A DNA stretch of 5,301 nucleotides from an uncultured Lachnobacterium sp. Its GTDB lineage: Bacteria > Bacillota > Clostridia > Lachnospirales > Lachnospiraceae. A model generated the notes under the pieces. That model was not told the origin of the DNA, did not search any database, and was given only the letters and a program-made list of their open reading frames with translations. The position numbers were made by a program, and so were the translations under genes. How positions within the stretch are numbered: the stretch's first letter is position 1; each line of letters opens with the position of its first letter. Of this stretch, positions 1 to 5,301 are shown one piece after another. Where the stretch lies: assembly GCA_900552085.1 (NCBI GenBank), contig URYB01000203.1, forward strand, positions 1 through 5,301. Direction: 5' to 3'.

Positions 1-64
1 GTGGCTCTCTATGACAGAAAACCACTGAAATGATGCTTAACTGAATGGCATTGATTATAAACTA

Positions 65-70
65 TATAAT
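65..70 (+). promoter_or_regulatory. Possible -10 box upstream of the EAL gene
   Basis: A perfect TATAAT lies in an AT-rich stretch (about 51-82) that would place the start of transcription near base 77 and give a leader of roughly 75 bases before the ATG at 152. No convincing -35 box sits 16-18 bases upstream (the candidate at 41-46 is CTGAAT), and there is no TG extension. In DNA this AT-rich a chance TATAAT is quite possible. The rest of bases 1-151 holds no gene I can support. Confidence 0.3.
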
Positions 71-137
71 AAAAATTTATTCAAACCGAGATATGAAGCA
101 ATTCCGATGATGGATCGTAAAACGAAATCGGTGTGAT

Positions 138-143
138 GAGGGG
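138..143 (+). promoter_or_regulatory. Ribosome binding site of the EAL gene
   Basis: GAGGGG lies 8 bases upstream of the ATG at 152. Two other ATG triplets (144 and 148) fall between the site and this start but are out of frame and too close to it, so the site supports 152 as the start codon. Confidence 0.6.
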
Positions 144-151
144 ATGAATGG

Positions 152-1813
152 ATGGGAGAACAGAACTTCTGGATCGAGGATAACGATTTTTATACAGAAA
201 TTGTCAGCAAGGTTGCAGATCTGTCCTTAAACACATATTTGCTGATTACAGATCTGCAGAATGATATTACATATGTTCCAAAGACAACAGCAGATTTCCT
301 GGGAATAGAAGAAGACTGGTATCACGATTTTTATCGTAAGGCAGTTGCCTATGTGCATCCGTATGACAGACCAGAATATATGCAGGAAATCGAGCTGCGC
401 CTGAAAGGAGAAAAACTTTCGGATCTGCTGTTTATCCGCATGGGAAAAAATGAGCATTATGATATGCTTGGCTTTTTTATGGATATTGTAGAGAAAGATG
501 GACGCAGTTATCTTGTGATTGTGCTAAAAAATGAGAATGCGATGCCAATGATCGATCCACTTACCTGTTTGTTTGGACAGACAAAGTTTGAGATGGATTT
601 GAAAGAGTACATAAAAAATGAACGAAAAGTGGCAATTCTTGAGATTGAACTCGATCATATCAGCGATATCAATATTTTGTATGGAGCCAATTACAGCGAT
701 CAGATCCAGCAGGAGATCGCGCTGCGCTTCATATATATGATGGATTCAGAAACCGCTGTATATCGTATGAACAGTACGAATTTTGCATTCATCCTCAGGG
801 ATGTAGGCAGGAGCGAAGCGGAAGCGTTCATGGAGCGGATCAAGGCGGAACTGGATGGTAACATCAGCATTGGTGGACATTATTTTGAATTCAAAATATA
901 TGCAGGCGGTCTGATTATGGATAATTATCAGGGAGAGACAAGCATTGTACAGAGCAAGTTGGAATACACTCTGGAAAAAGCGTGCGAGAGACGAAGTACT
1001 GAGGTATTGTTCTTTAATGATCTGGTGCGTACGAACAGTGGAGCAAATCTGGACCTGATGAAAGTAATTCATCAATCCGTGTTGAATCAGTGCGAGGGCT
1101 TTTATGTGGAATATCAGCCGGTAGTTACTTCAAAGGATGGTACGCTTGTAGGGGCAGAAGCCCTGGTTCGTTGGAAAAGAGAACCCTATGGGGTGGTTTC
1201 TCCGGGAATGTTTATTGACTGGCTCGAAAATGATCCATCGATGTATGAATTGGGCAATTTTGTACTCGAGACAGCATTGCGGGACGGACTGAAATTTCTT
1301 GCGGTTAATCCACGCTTTTTCGTCAATGTTAATGTCTCCGCAAAACAGTTGGAGCGGAAGTCTTTTTGTAAAGTGGTATTAAAATTGTTGGACGATGTCA
1401 AATATCCGGCAGACCATCTGTGTCTGGAAATTACGGAACGATGTGGTTCTCTGCCACAATCGGTGATCAAAGAGACCGTCTTGTTCCTGAAAAAATTTGG
1501 CATTAAATTTGCAATTGATGATTATGGCACGGGAAGCGCTTCCTCAAGTATGGCACTGAATCTGCCGGTGGATGAAATCAAAATCGACATGAGTTTTATC
1601 AGGGATATCATAGAAAACAAAAAGAAACAGAGGATGGTGCAAAGCATCGTTGATTTTGCAAATGCAGTTCATGTAAAAACATGTATCGAAGGTGTGGCAG
1701 ACGAAAAGATGGAGGGATATTTACGGACGTATGGGGCCTCCTGGTTTCAGGGGTATTACTATTCAAAGTCTGTAAGCGCCGAAGATTTGATAAAAATGAT
1801 ATACTTGCAGTAG
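152..1813 (+). CDS. PAS / degenerate GGDEF / EAL cyclic-di-GMP signalling protein
   Basis: A 553-residue cytoplasmic protein with no signal peptide or membrane segment. Residues about 20-128 look like a PAS sensor domain. A GGDEF-like domain (about 133-290) opens with DPLT (135-138), but its signature is NSTNF at 207-211 and the first metal Asp is Glu166, so cyclase activity is very unlikely. The EAL domain (about 305-550) keeps EAL 336-338, Asn394 (NVS), Glu426 and Glu429 (EITE), Asp456-Asp457, Lys477, Glu513 and Gln533 (QGY). These are the family's metal, catalytic and loop residues, so hydrolysis of cyclic-di-GMP to pGpG is plausible. Two deviations weaken this: the loop after DDYGTG reads SASSS rather than YSSLS, and the second Glu of EGVE is Ala516. 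The dead GGDEF could serve as a regulatory GTP-binding or dimerisation domain. The signal sensed and the target are unknown. The product class is near certain; activity is inferred. Confidence 0.93.
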   Translation: MGEQNFWIEDNDFYTEIVSKVADLSLNTYLLITDLQNDITYVPKTTADFLGIEEDWYHDFYRKAVAYVHPYDRPEYMQEIELRLKGEKLSDLLFIRMGKNEHYDMLGFFMDIVEKDGRSYLVIVLKNENAMPMIDPLTCLFGQTKFEMDLKEYIKNERKVAILEIELDHISDINILYGANYSDQIQQEIALRFIYMMDSETAVYRMNSTNFAFILRDVGRSEAEAFMERIKAELDGNISIGGHYFEFKIYAGGLIMDNYQGETSIVQSKLEYTLEKACERRSTEVLFFNDLVRTNSGANLDLMKVIHQSVLNQCEGFYVEYQPVVTSKDGTLVGAEALVRWKREPYGVVSPGMFIDWLENDPSMYELGNFVLETALRDGLKFLAVNPRFFVNVNVSAKQLERKSFCKVVLKLLDDVKYPADHLCLEITERCGSLPQSVIKETVLFLKKFGIKFAIDDYGTGSASSSMALNLPVDEIKIDMSFIRDIIENKKKQRMVQSIVDFANAVHVKTCIEGVADEKMEGYLRTYGASWFQGYYYSKSVSAEDLIKMIYLQ

Positions 1814-1850
1814 GTGTGGTTCTATGTTATTATCGATAGAAGAGACTAAC

Positions 1851-1855
1851 AGAGG
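1851..1855 (+). promoter_or_regulatory. Ribosome binding site of the FNT channel gene
   Basis: AGAGG lies 6 bases upstream of the ATG at 1862 and supports that start. A stronger-looking AAGGAG at 1883-1888 sits inside the gene, 12 bases before an in-frame GTG at 1901, so a shorter product starting at 1901 cannot be excluded. Confidence 0.5.
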
Positions 1856-1861
1856 TTAGAA

Positions 1862-2743
1862 ATGACAAATATTGGTAATAATAAGGAGACACATGATATC
1901 GTGGAAAATTCAGTATATACACCTTCAGAGGTATTAGAGCGCATTATGCAGGCAGGAGAAAAAAGAATACTCCTGCCTGTTGTACGTTGTATTTTATTGG
2001 GAATGATGGCGGGAGGATTCATTGCGTTCGGTGCTGCAGCCAGCAGTGTGGCCGCACATCAGGTTGCAAATACCGGATTGTCGAGACTTGCTATGGGAGC
2101 CGTGTTCCCGGTAGGACTTATGATGATCGTACTTGTGGGTGGTGAGCTTTTTACAGGAGATTGTCTGATGGTCACCGGGATTTGGGACAAGCGATATGGT
2201 ATCGGTCGGATGATTCGCGCGCTTACATTGATATGGTTCAGCAATTTGGTGGGATCCGTATTGATTGCAGCGCTGGTTTCTTACAGCGGAATCTTTTCCT
2301 ACAGCGAAGGTGGTATGGGCGCTTTTATGATCAAGATTGCTTATGGTAAATGTGGCATGCAGCCACTGCAGGCATTTGTTTCCGGCATTCTTTGCAATAT
2401 TCTGGTATGTTGTGCAGTGCTTATGGAGACAGCTGCAAAAGATGTAGTGGGAAAGATCGCTGCAATTTTTTTCCCGATTATGGCATTCGTTGTCGGAGGC
2501 TGGGAACACTGCGTTGCAAATATGTTTTACCTGCCGGCAGGAATTTTTGCTGCGTGTGATTCTAATTATGTGGAAAAAGCGACAGAACTCTATGGTCTGG
2601 GTGCACAACAGATTCAGGAGCGGGTGAATGTGGTTGGATTTTTGAAAAACATGATCCCGGTAACAATCGGAAATATAGTGGGAGCAATGGTATTTATTGC
2701 ATTACCATTGTTTATTATCCACAAGGGAAAAGCAGGTAAATAA
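1862..2743 (+). CDS. Formate/nitrite transporter (FNT) family channel
   Basis: A 293-residue integral membrane protein of the FNT family, which forms pentameric channels for small monovalent anions (formate, nitrite, hydrosulfide, lactate). Six hydrophobic segments are visible at about 37-65, 75-105, 117-145, 165-192, 195-232 and 255-288. Family signatures are GELFTGD at 94-100 (the re-entrant loop in the broken second helix), Lys163 before the fourth helix, and WEHCVANMF at 214-222, whose His216 matches the central pore histidine of FocA. The ending contains the typical PVTIGNIVGA. The length is normal for the family. It starts 48 bases after the EAL gene and its stop is 16 bases before the acetyltransferase start, suggesting an operon. 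Formate is the likeliest substrate in a fermenting anaerobe, but no pyruvate formate-lyase, nitrite or sulfite reductase gene is in view to settle it. An alternative GTG start at 1901 would give 280 residues. Confidence 0.93.
   Translation: MTNIGNNKETHDIVENSVYTPSEVLERIMQAGEKRILLPVVRCILLGMMAGGFIAFGAAASSVAAHQVANTGLSRLAMGAVFPVGLMMIVLVGGELFTGDCLMVTGIWDKRYGIGRMIRALTLIWFSNLVGSVLIAALVSYSGIFSYSEGGMGAFMIKIAYGKCGMQPLQAFVSGILCNILVCCAVLMETAAKDVVGKIAAIFFPIMAFVVGGWEHCVANMFYLPAGIFAACDSNYVEKATELYGLGAQQIQERVNVVGFLKNMIPVTIGNIVGAMVFIALPLFIIHKGKAGK
1949..1979 (+). repeat. Perfect 10-bp inverted repeat (stem-loop) inside the FNT gene
   Basis: CAGGCAGGAG at 1949-1958 is the exact reverse complement of CTCCTGCCTG at 1970-1979, with an 11-base A-rich loop between them. 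Seven of the ten pairs are G-C. It lies over codons 30-40 of the channel gene, about 90 bases after the start codon. The following bases are only loosely T-rich, so it is not a canonical intrinsic terminator. It may be a regulatory mRNA hairpin or a chance consequence of codons for Gln-Ala-Gly and Leu-Leu-Pro. Confidence 0.6.
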
Positions 2744-2746
2744 AAC

Positions 2747-2751
2747 AGGAG
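2747..2751 (+). promoter_or_regulatory. Ribosome binding site of the GNAT gene
   Basis: AGGAG begins 3 bases after the FNT stop codon and lies 8 bases before the ATG at 2760. This good match and spacing fix the start; the ATG at 2753 is out of frame and too close to the site. Confidence 0.75.
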
Positions 2752-2759
2752 TATGAAAT

Positions 2760-3347
2760 ATGAAAGAGAATATAAAAATACGTGTCGCATCCACAGAGGA
2801 TGCAGGCGAATTACTCGAAATTTATAAACCTTATGTAGAACATACAGCAATTACTTTCGAGTATGAGGTGCCTGATATCGAAGAATTTACGAACCGGATA
2901 AAACATACGAAAGTGACATATCCATATCTGGTAGCCGAATATCAGGGAAAAATCATGGGATATGCCTATGCAGGTGCGTTCAAGGAGCGGGCTGCTTATG
3001 ACTGGTCGGTGGAGACTTCCATTTATGTGCGGCAGAATCAGAAGCGCATGGGTGTCGGAAGTCTTTTATATGAAAGACTCGAAGAAATATTAAAGAAGCA
3101 GGGGATTTTGAATGTGAATGCCTGTATCGCATATCCGCAGGAAGAAGACCCTTATCTGACAAAAGACAGCGTGCTTTTTCATGAAAAGTTCGGCTATTCC
3201 ATGGTCGGTAAATTTCATGCATGCGGGTACAAATTCAATCGCTGGTATGATATGGTATGGATGGAGAAAATGATCGGGGAACATCTGGAAAAGCAGCCGC
3301 CGATCATTCCATTTTCGGAAATAGAACATACACTGGATGCAGATTAA
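2760..3347 (+). CDS. GNAT N-acetyltransferase, phosphinothricin/methionine-sulfoximine acetyltransferase-like
   Basis: A 195-residue cytoplasmic GNAT enzyme that would move an acetyl group from acetyl-CoA to an amine. The order of motifs matches the Pat/Bar/MddA group: IRVASTEDAGELLEIY at the N-terminus, YAYAGAFKERAAYDW ending at Trp82, ETSIYV (Glu85 in the position of that group's proposed catalytic Glu), the acetyl-CoA pyrophosphate loop KRMGVG at 95-100 (Lys instead of the usual Arg/Gln at the first position), FHEKFGY with His141 at 140-146, and GYKFNRWYDMVWMEK near the end. Between Pro126 and Ser137 there is an acidic stretch (QEEDPYLTKD) longer than in the classic enzymes; I recall similar forms in Firmicutes. 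The natural substrate may be methionine sulfoximine, a related amino-acid analogue, or something else; resistance should not be assumed. It sits between the FNT gene (16 bases) and cbiD (20 bases), probably in one transcript. Confidence 0.9.
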   Translation: MKENIKIRVASTEDAGELLEIYKPYVEHTAITFEYEVPDIEEFTNRIKHTKVTYPYLVAEYQGKIMGYAYAGAFKERAAYDWSVETSIYVRQNQKRMGVGSLLYERLEEILKKQGILNVNACIAYPQEEDPYLTKDSVLFHEKFGYSMVGKFHACGYKFNRWYDMVWMEKMIGEHLEKQPPIIPFSEIEHTLDAD

Positions 3348-3355
3348 AATATAAT

Positions 3356-3360
3356 GAGAG
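3356..3360 (+). promoter_or_regulatory. Weak ribosome binding site of cbiD
   Basis: GAGAG lies 7 bases before the ATG at 3368. The match is weak, but the spacing is right and it supports 3368 over the upstream in-frame ATG at 3257, which lies inside the acetyltransferase gene. Translation may also rely on coupling to the acetyltransferase stop 20 bases upstream. Confidence 0.4.
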
Positions 3361-3367
3361 CATTTCT

Positions 3368-4507
3368 ATGAGATATGGATTTACTACAGGAAGCTGTGCA
3401 GCAGCGGCAGCAAAAGCAGCTGCATACATGTTGCTTTCAGGAAAAATAAAAGAAGAAATCACGATTCAGACGCCGAAAGGAATTCCGTTTCATGCACAGA
3501 TGGTTGACATACAAAGAAGCGAAAAATGTGTAAGTTGTGGTGTGGTAAAAGACGGGGGCGATGATCCGGACATCACGACCGGTACAATAATATATGCCCG
3601 TGTTTCGATAGAAACGGGTAAGGAAGATGCTTCGGTTGATATATCACAACAAAAGAAGGATGAAGTTCCGATAATATATATTGACGGAGGCGTTGGAGTT
3701 GGACGTGTGACAAAGCCGGGACTGGATCAGCCGGTCGGCAATGCCGCAATCAACCATGTGCCGCGGGAGATGATCGAGCGGGAAGTAGGTCAGGTGTGCG
3801 AATTGCTCGATTATAAAGGTACATTATGGGTGGAAATCTCTGCACCTGCCGGGGTGGAGCTTGCAGAGAAGACGTTCAATCCGCGGCTTGGAATCGTGGG
3901 CGGAATCTCGATCCTTGGAACGAGCGGAATTGTAGAACCGATGAGCAGTCAGGCGCTTCTCGATACCATTCGTGTGGAATTACGGCAAAAGTATGCGATG
4001 GGAAAAGACATTGTTGCTGTGTCACCGGGAAATTATGGTCTGGATTATATGAAGCGTGCCTATCATTTCGATCTGGATACCAGTGTCAAATGCAGCAATT
4101 ATATCGGGCTGACCATTGATATGGCATGTGAGATTGGATTTCACAAAATGCTTTTGACCGGACATATCGGAAAACTGGTCAAAGTTGCAGGCGGTATTAT
4201 GAATACACACTCCAAAGAAGGAGACTGCCGTATCGAACTCCTTGTGGCGGCAGCAGTACGCCAGCATGTGCCTGTGAAATATTTAGAAGCGATTCTTGGA
4301 TGTGTGACAACAGAAGAAGCGGTAAGGATTTTGGATACGTGTGGGAAAAAAGAGGCTGTTATGAACGATCTTGTAGAAAAAATCATGTTTTATCTGAACA
4401 GGCGTGGTGCAGGAAAAATACAGATCGAAGTGATCCTGTATTCCAATGAATTTGGAGAACTGGGAAAAAGTACACATGCAAAACAATATCTGGACGAATT
4501 ATATTAA
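3368..4507 (+). CDS. cbiD: Cobalt-precorrin-5B (C1)-methyltransferase
   Basis: A 379-residue enzyme of the oxygen-independent (early cobalt) cobalamin pathway. CbiD uses S-adenosylmethionine to methylate C1 of cobalt-precorrin-5B, giving cobalt-precorrin-6A. Family blocks run in order: RYGFTTGSCAAAAAKAA at the start, GDDPDITTG, GVGVGRVTKPGL at 108-119, NHVPREMI, TFNPRLGIVGG from 169, GTSGIVEPM at 184-192, GNYGLDY, CSNYIGLTID, and GHIGKLVKVAGGIMNTHS from 265. The length is typical. The reading frame stays open upstream to an ATG at 3257 (416 residues), but that start overlaps the acetyltransferase by 91 bases and adds a 37-residue tail unlike the family; the ATG at 3368 puts TTG at residues 6-8, as expected. 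No other corrin gene is in the window, so partners must be elsewhere. There is no adjacent cobalamin riboswitch; it probably shares the FNT-acetyltransferase transcript. Confidence 0.95.
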   Translation: MRYGFTTGSCAAAAAKAAAYMLLSGKIKEEITIQTPKGIPFHAQMVDIQRSEKCVSCGVVKDGGDDPDITTGTIIYARVSIETGKEDASVDISQQKKDEVPIIYIDGGVGVGRVTKPGLDQPVGNAAINHVPREMIEREVGQVCELLDYKGTLWVEISAPAGVELAEKTFNPRLGIVGGISILGTSGIVEPMSSQALLDTIRVELRQKYAMGKDIVAVSPGNYGLDYMKRAYHFDLDTSVKCSNYIGLTIDMACEIGFHKMLLTGHIGKLVKVAGGIMNTHSKEGDCRIELLVAAAVRQHVPVKYLEAILGCVTTEEAVRILDTCGKKEAVMNDLVEKIMFYLNRRGAGKIQIEVILYSNEFGELGKSTHAKQYLDELY

Positions 4508-4552
4508 CATTCTCTAAAACATACAAATGGCATTTCTAAATGAGAAAAAATC

Positions 4553-4561
4553 TGCTATACT
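4553..4561 (+). promoter_or_regulatory. Extended -10 promoter for the PNP gene
   Basis: TGCTATACT is an extended -10 element (TGn followed by TATACT, one mismatch to TATAAT). The -35 region 16-18 bases upstream (around 4532-4539) is a poor match, which is usual for extended -10 promoters. Transcription would start near 4568, giving a leader of about 35 bases before the ATG at 4603. The 95-base spacer (4508-4602) also has an A-run at 4545-4550 and short AAATG/CATTT inverted repeats (4525-4542), but no clear terminator for cbiD. Confidence 0.5.
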
Positions 4562-4587
4562 AAAAGACAGAGCATTCACTGTTTAGT
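4559..4587 (+). repeat. Imperfect inverted repeat over the PNP promoter and start site
   Basis: ACTAAA (4559-4564) plus CAG (4568-4570) pair with CTG (4579-4581) plus TTTAGT (4582-4587), leaving an unpaired AGA on the left arm and an 8-base centre. The left arm overlaps the end of the -10 box, so if the promoter call is right most of this repeat acts as DNA (a possible operator) rather than as an mRNA hairpin. It ends 3 bases before the ribosome binding site. Confidence 0.35.
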
Positions 4588-4590
4588 AGA

Positions 4591-4595
4591 AAGGA
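4591..4595 (+). promoter_or_regulatory. Ribosome binding site of the PNP gene
   Basis: AAGGA lies 7 bases before the ATG at 4603 and supports that start. Confidence 0.65.
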
Positions 4596-4602
4596 ATGGC
4601 AT

Positions 4603-5301
4603 ATGAGCGAAGTATATGATAAGTTGATCCGCTGCTACGAAAGTGTGCGCAGACAGGTGGATTTTGTACCGGAGGTCGCATTGGTGCTTGGCTCCGGGCT
4701 TGGAGATTATGCAGACAAAATCGAAGTGAAGGCAACTCTTGATTATCATGATATTGAAGGATTTCCGGTGTCGACGGTCGCAGGACATGCGGGGCGTTTT
4801 GTCTTTGGATATGTAGGCGATGTTCCTGTGGTGTGTATGCAGGGACGTGTGCATTATTATGAAGGGTATCCGATGACCGATGTCGTGTTGCCAACCCGTC
4901 TGATGAAACTGATGGGCGCAAAAACTTTGTTTTTGACGAATGCGGCTGGTGGCGTGCAGCAGGGAATGCATGCAGGTGATCTTATGCTGATCACCGGACA
5001 GATTGCCAGCTTTGTCCCGTCTCCGCTTATTGGTACGAATTTGGATGAACTGGGACCGCGTTTCCCGGATATGAGCGAAATTTATGATCGTAAACTGATT
5101 CGTATTGCGCGAAAGTGTGCGGTTGATCTGGAAATCGACCTCAAAGAAGGCACGTATCTGCAGTTTACCGGGCCTGCGTATGAATCGCCGCAGGAAGTTG
5201 CCATGGCGCGTGTGCTTGGTGCAGATGCGGTAGGTATGAGTACGGCATGTGAGGCAGTTGCAGCCAATCATATGGCAATGCAGATCGTCGGGATATCCTG
5301 T
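4603..5301 (+). CDS. punA: Purine-nucleoside phosphorylase (partial, C-terminus beyond window)
   Basis: The frame is open from ATG 4603 to the last base, giving 233 residues with no stop; about 40-50 residues should lie beyond the window, since trimeric PNPs are about 270-290 long. The enzyme splits purine nucleosides (inosine, guanosine) with phosphate, giving base and ribose-1-phosphate for purine salvage in the cytoplasm. Visible family motifs are the phosphate loop VLGSGLGD (28-35), GHAGRF (61-66), the RVHYYEGYP block (82-90) with Arg82 and His84, NAAGG (113-117), GPAYESPQE (190-198) with base-binding Glu194, and GADAVGMST (206-214). After GMST it reads ACEAVAANH where many homologues have VPEAIVANH. 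The second base-contact Asn, expected in the ITN segment just after the ISC that ends the window, is not visible. It appears to have its own promoter, separate from cbiD. The trimeric PunA/PNP class is clear; the symbol varies between species. Confidence 0.95.
   Translation, partial: MSEVYDKLIRCYESVRRQVDFVPEVALVLGSGLGDYADKIEVKATLDYHDIEGFPVSTVAGHAGRFVFGYVGDVPVVCMQGRVHYYEGYPMTDVVLPTRLMKLMGAKTLFLTNAAGGVQQGMHAGDLMLITGQIASFVPSPLIGTNLDELGPRFPDMSEIYDRKLIRIARKCAVDLEIDLKEGTYLQFTGPAYESPQEVAMARVLGADAVGMSTACEAVAANHMAMQIVGISC

Noticed and set aside
1..33. Frame 1 open from the window edge to a TGA at 31-33, possible last codons of an upstream gene
   Set aside because: Only ten codons are visible, with nothing recognisable; it cannot be told from chance.
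16..50. ACCACTG resembling part of a cobalamin riboswitch core
   Set aside because: No B12 box or other conserved segments follow, and the nearby gene is not cobalamin-related.
70..94. Sigma-D/sigma-28-like promoter (TAAA followed by CCGAGATAT) before the EAL gene
   Set aside because: The -10-like part has an extra base compared with the GCCGATAT consensus and the spacing is about 4 bases too short.
41..136. Stop-free frame ending in TGA at 134-136 with a protein-like ending (PMMDRKTKSV), as if the tail of an upstream gene
   Set aside because: An in-frame TAA at 38-40 precedes it, there is no ATG start before 107 and no ribosome site, and the stretch contains the AT-rich promoter-like region. 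Without a frameshift it cannot be a gene tail.
1532..1543. Perfect 12-base palindrome GGAAGCGCTTCC inside the EAL domain
   Set aside because: It lies in the middle of conserved coding sequence with no loop; a single 12-base palindrome in 5 kb is unremarkable.
1994..2608. 204-codon open frame on the minus strand across the FNT gene
   Set aside because: It is fully antisense to a clear FNT-family gene, is rich in His, Cys and Ser without domain-like pattern, and has no ribosome site.
4508..4550. Possible intrinsic terminator after cbiD (TTCTC at 4510-4514 pairing with GAGAA at 4542-4546)
   Set aside because: The stem is only 5 bp, the loop is 27 bases, and it is followed by A residues rather than T.
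4576..5271. 231-codon open frame on the minus strand across the PNP gene
   Set aside because: It is antisense to unmistakable purine-nucleoside phosphorylase coding sequence and its translation resembles no known family.

Overview
The window looks like ordinary chromosome from a low-to-mid GC Gram-positive anaerobe, most likely a gut Clostridia member of the Lachnospiraceae type. This is inferred from purine-rich Shine-Dalgarno sites, the protein style, an anaerobic-route cobalamin gene, a formate/nitrite channel and a PAS/GGDEF/EAL signalling protein. No 16S or other taxonomic marker is present. All five genes are on the plus strand, and I see no mobile element, CRISPR array, tRNA or rRNA.

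Layout. Bases 1-151 are an AT-rich upstream region with a perfect TATAAT but no good -35 box. Bases 152-1813 encode a cyclic-di-GMP signalling protein: a PAS-like N-terminus, a GGDEF domain whose signature has decayed to NSTNF, and an EAL phosphodiesterase domain with most catalytic residues. After a 48-base gap comes a compact run of three genes separated by only 16 and 20 bases: an FNT-family formate/nitrite channel (1862-2743), a GNAT acetyltransferase of the phosphinothricin/methionine-sulfoximine group (2760-3347), and cbiD for anaerobic cobalamin synthesis (about 3368-4507). These three are probably co-transcribed. A 95-base spacer follows, with an extended -10 promoter and an overlapping imperfect inverted repeat. 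It leads into a purine-nucleoside phosphorylase (4603 onward) that is cut off by the window end.

How they fit together. The genes do not form one recognised pathway. The EAL protein would lower cyclic-di-GMP or act as a sensor/effector, the FNT channel would move formate or a similar small anion, CbiD makes one step of the corrin ring, and PNP salvages purines. The shared operon of the channel, acetyltransferase and lone cbiD looks like housekeeping genes placed together rather than a dedicated system. The least explained elements are a perfect 10-bp stem-loop early inside the channel gene, the inverted repeat over the PNP promoter, and the isolated position of cbiD. I found no convincing evidence of a novel multi-gene system.
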